From Ruegeria sp. THAF57 (lineage in GTDB: Bacteria; Pseudomonadota; Alphaproteobacteria; Rhodobacterales; Rhodobacteraceae): a stretch of 64,000 nucleotides of DNA. Each line of letters opens with the position of its first letter. Position 1 is the stretch's first letter. The notes below the pieces were generated by a model, which made no database searches, was not told where the DNA came from, and worked only from the letters and a program-made list of their open reading frames with translations. The position numbers and the translations under genes were made by a program. Below are positions 63,986-64,000 of this stretch, one piece after another. The stretch lies in contig NZ_CAIWNQ010000004.1 of NCBI RefSeq assembly GCF_903914075.1, positions 186,001-250,000 of the forward strand. Direction: 5' to 3'.

Positions 63986-64000
63986 GGCGAGGTGTCCTTG

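Overview
The window is a 64 kb chromosomal segment from an alphaproteobacterium, most likely a marine Rhodobacteraceae (Roseobacter group, Ruegeria/Phaeobacter-like). This is inferred from GC-rich coding, a CckA-type hybrid kinase, an iscR-suf operon carrying two Yip1-like membrane genes, a MetH-type pterin-binding methyltransferase standing alone near a RamA-like corrinoid activator, and a GAAC-N7-GAAC SOS box before recA. No prophage, insertion sequence, CRISPR array or rRNA operon is visible. It reads as core genome with a few accessory genes.

Layout. 0-2.6 kb: a secreted arylsulfatase divergent from a Crp/Fnr regulator. 2.6-11 kb (minus strand): an AI-2E-type permease and a histone-deacetylase-like enzyme, then a tightly overlapping moxR-DUF58-DUF4381-vWA-vWA/TPR-BatD operon. 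11-16 kb: BrkB-like protein and an octaheme cytochrome, then rlmE and ppx/gppA. 16.3-22.7 kb: one-carbon region with a PF13769 protein, a divergent MetF, a pterin-binding methyltransferase and a RamA-like protein, interrupted by ppk2, tRNA-Gly(CCC) and a methyltransferase. 22.9-33 kb: guaB, an RsmB-like methyltransferase, a frameshifted cckA, a sulfotransferase-like gene, recA with its SOS box, alaS and a DUF1330 gene. 33-39.9 kb: a transglutaminase-like cysteine peptidase facing a secreted Gly/Asn/Ser-rich repeat protein, typA, an SMR transporter and a hydrolase/small protein/double-HD operon.

40-47.5 kb: iscR, a cysteine desulfurase, sufB, sufC, sufD, two Yip1-like genes and sufS, preceded by a TTAGAA-N3-TTCTAA palindrome. 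47.6-53 kb: tRNA-Arg(CCG), a DUF882 protein, an L,D-transpeptidase and an lpxD-like, acyl carrier protein, ketoacyl synthase set. 53-56 kb: an IalB-like protein, a candidate small RNA on the minus strand, a HerA-like ATPase and a small lipoprotein. 56-61.7 kb: a complete branched-chain amino-acid ABC transporter (livJ-G-F-x-H-M) with an unknown secreted protein embedded in it. 61.8-64 kb: a PQQ-type sugar dehydrogenase and a GlxA-type AraC regulator.

Most notable points: the homopolymer frameshift splitting cckA; the candidate small RNA with an anti-Shine-Dalgarno stretch at 53901-53990; the matching arginine-rich C-terminal tails on the methyltransferase and the RamA-like activator; the IscR without the usual cysteine ligands; and the lpxD-acp-KAS cluster.
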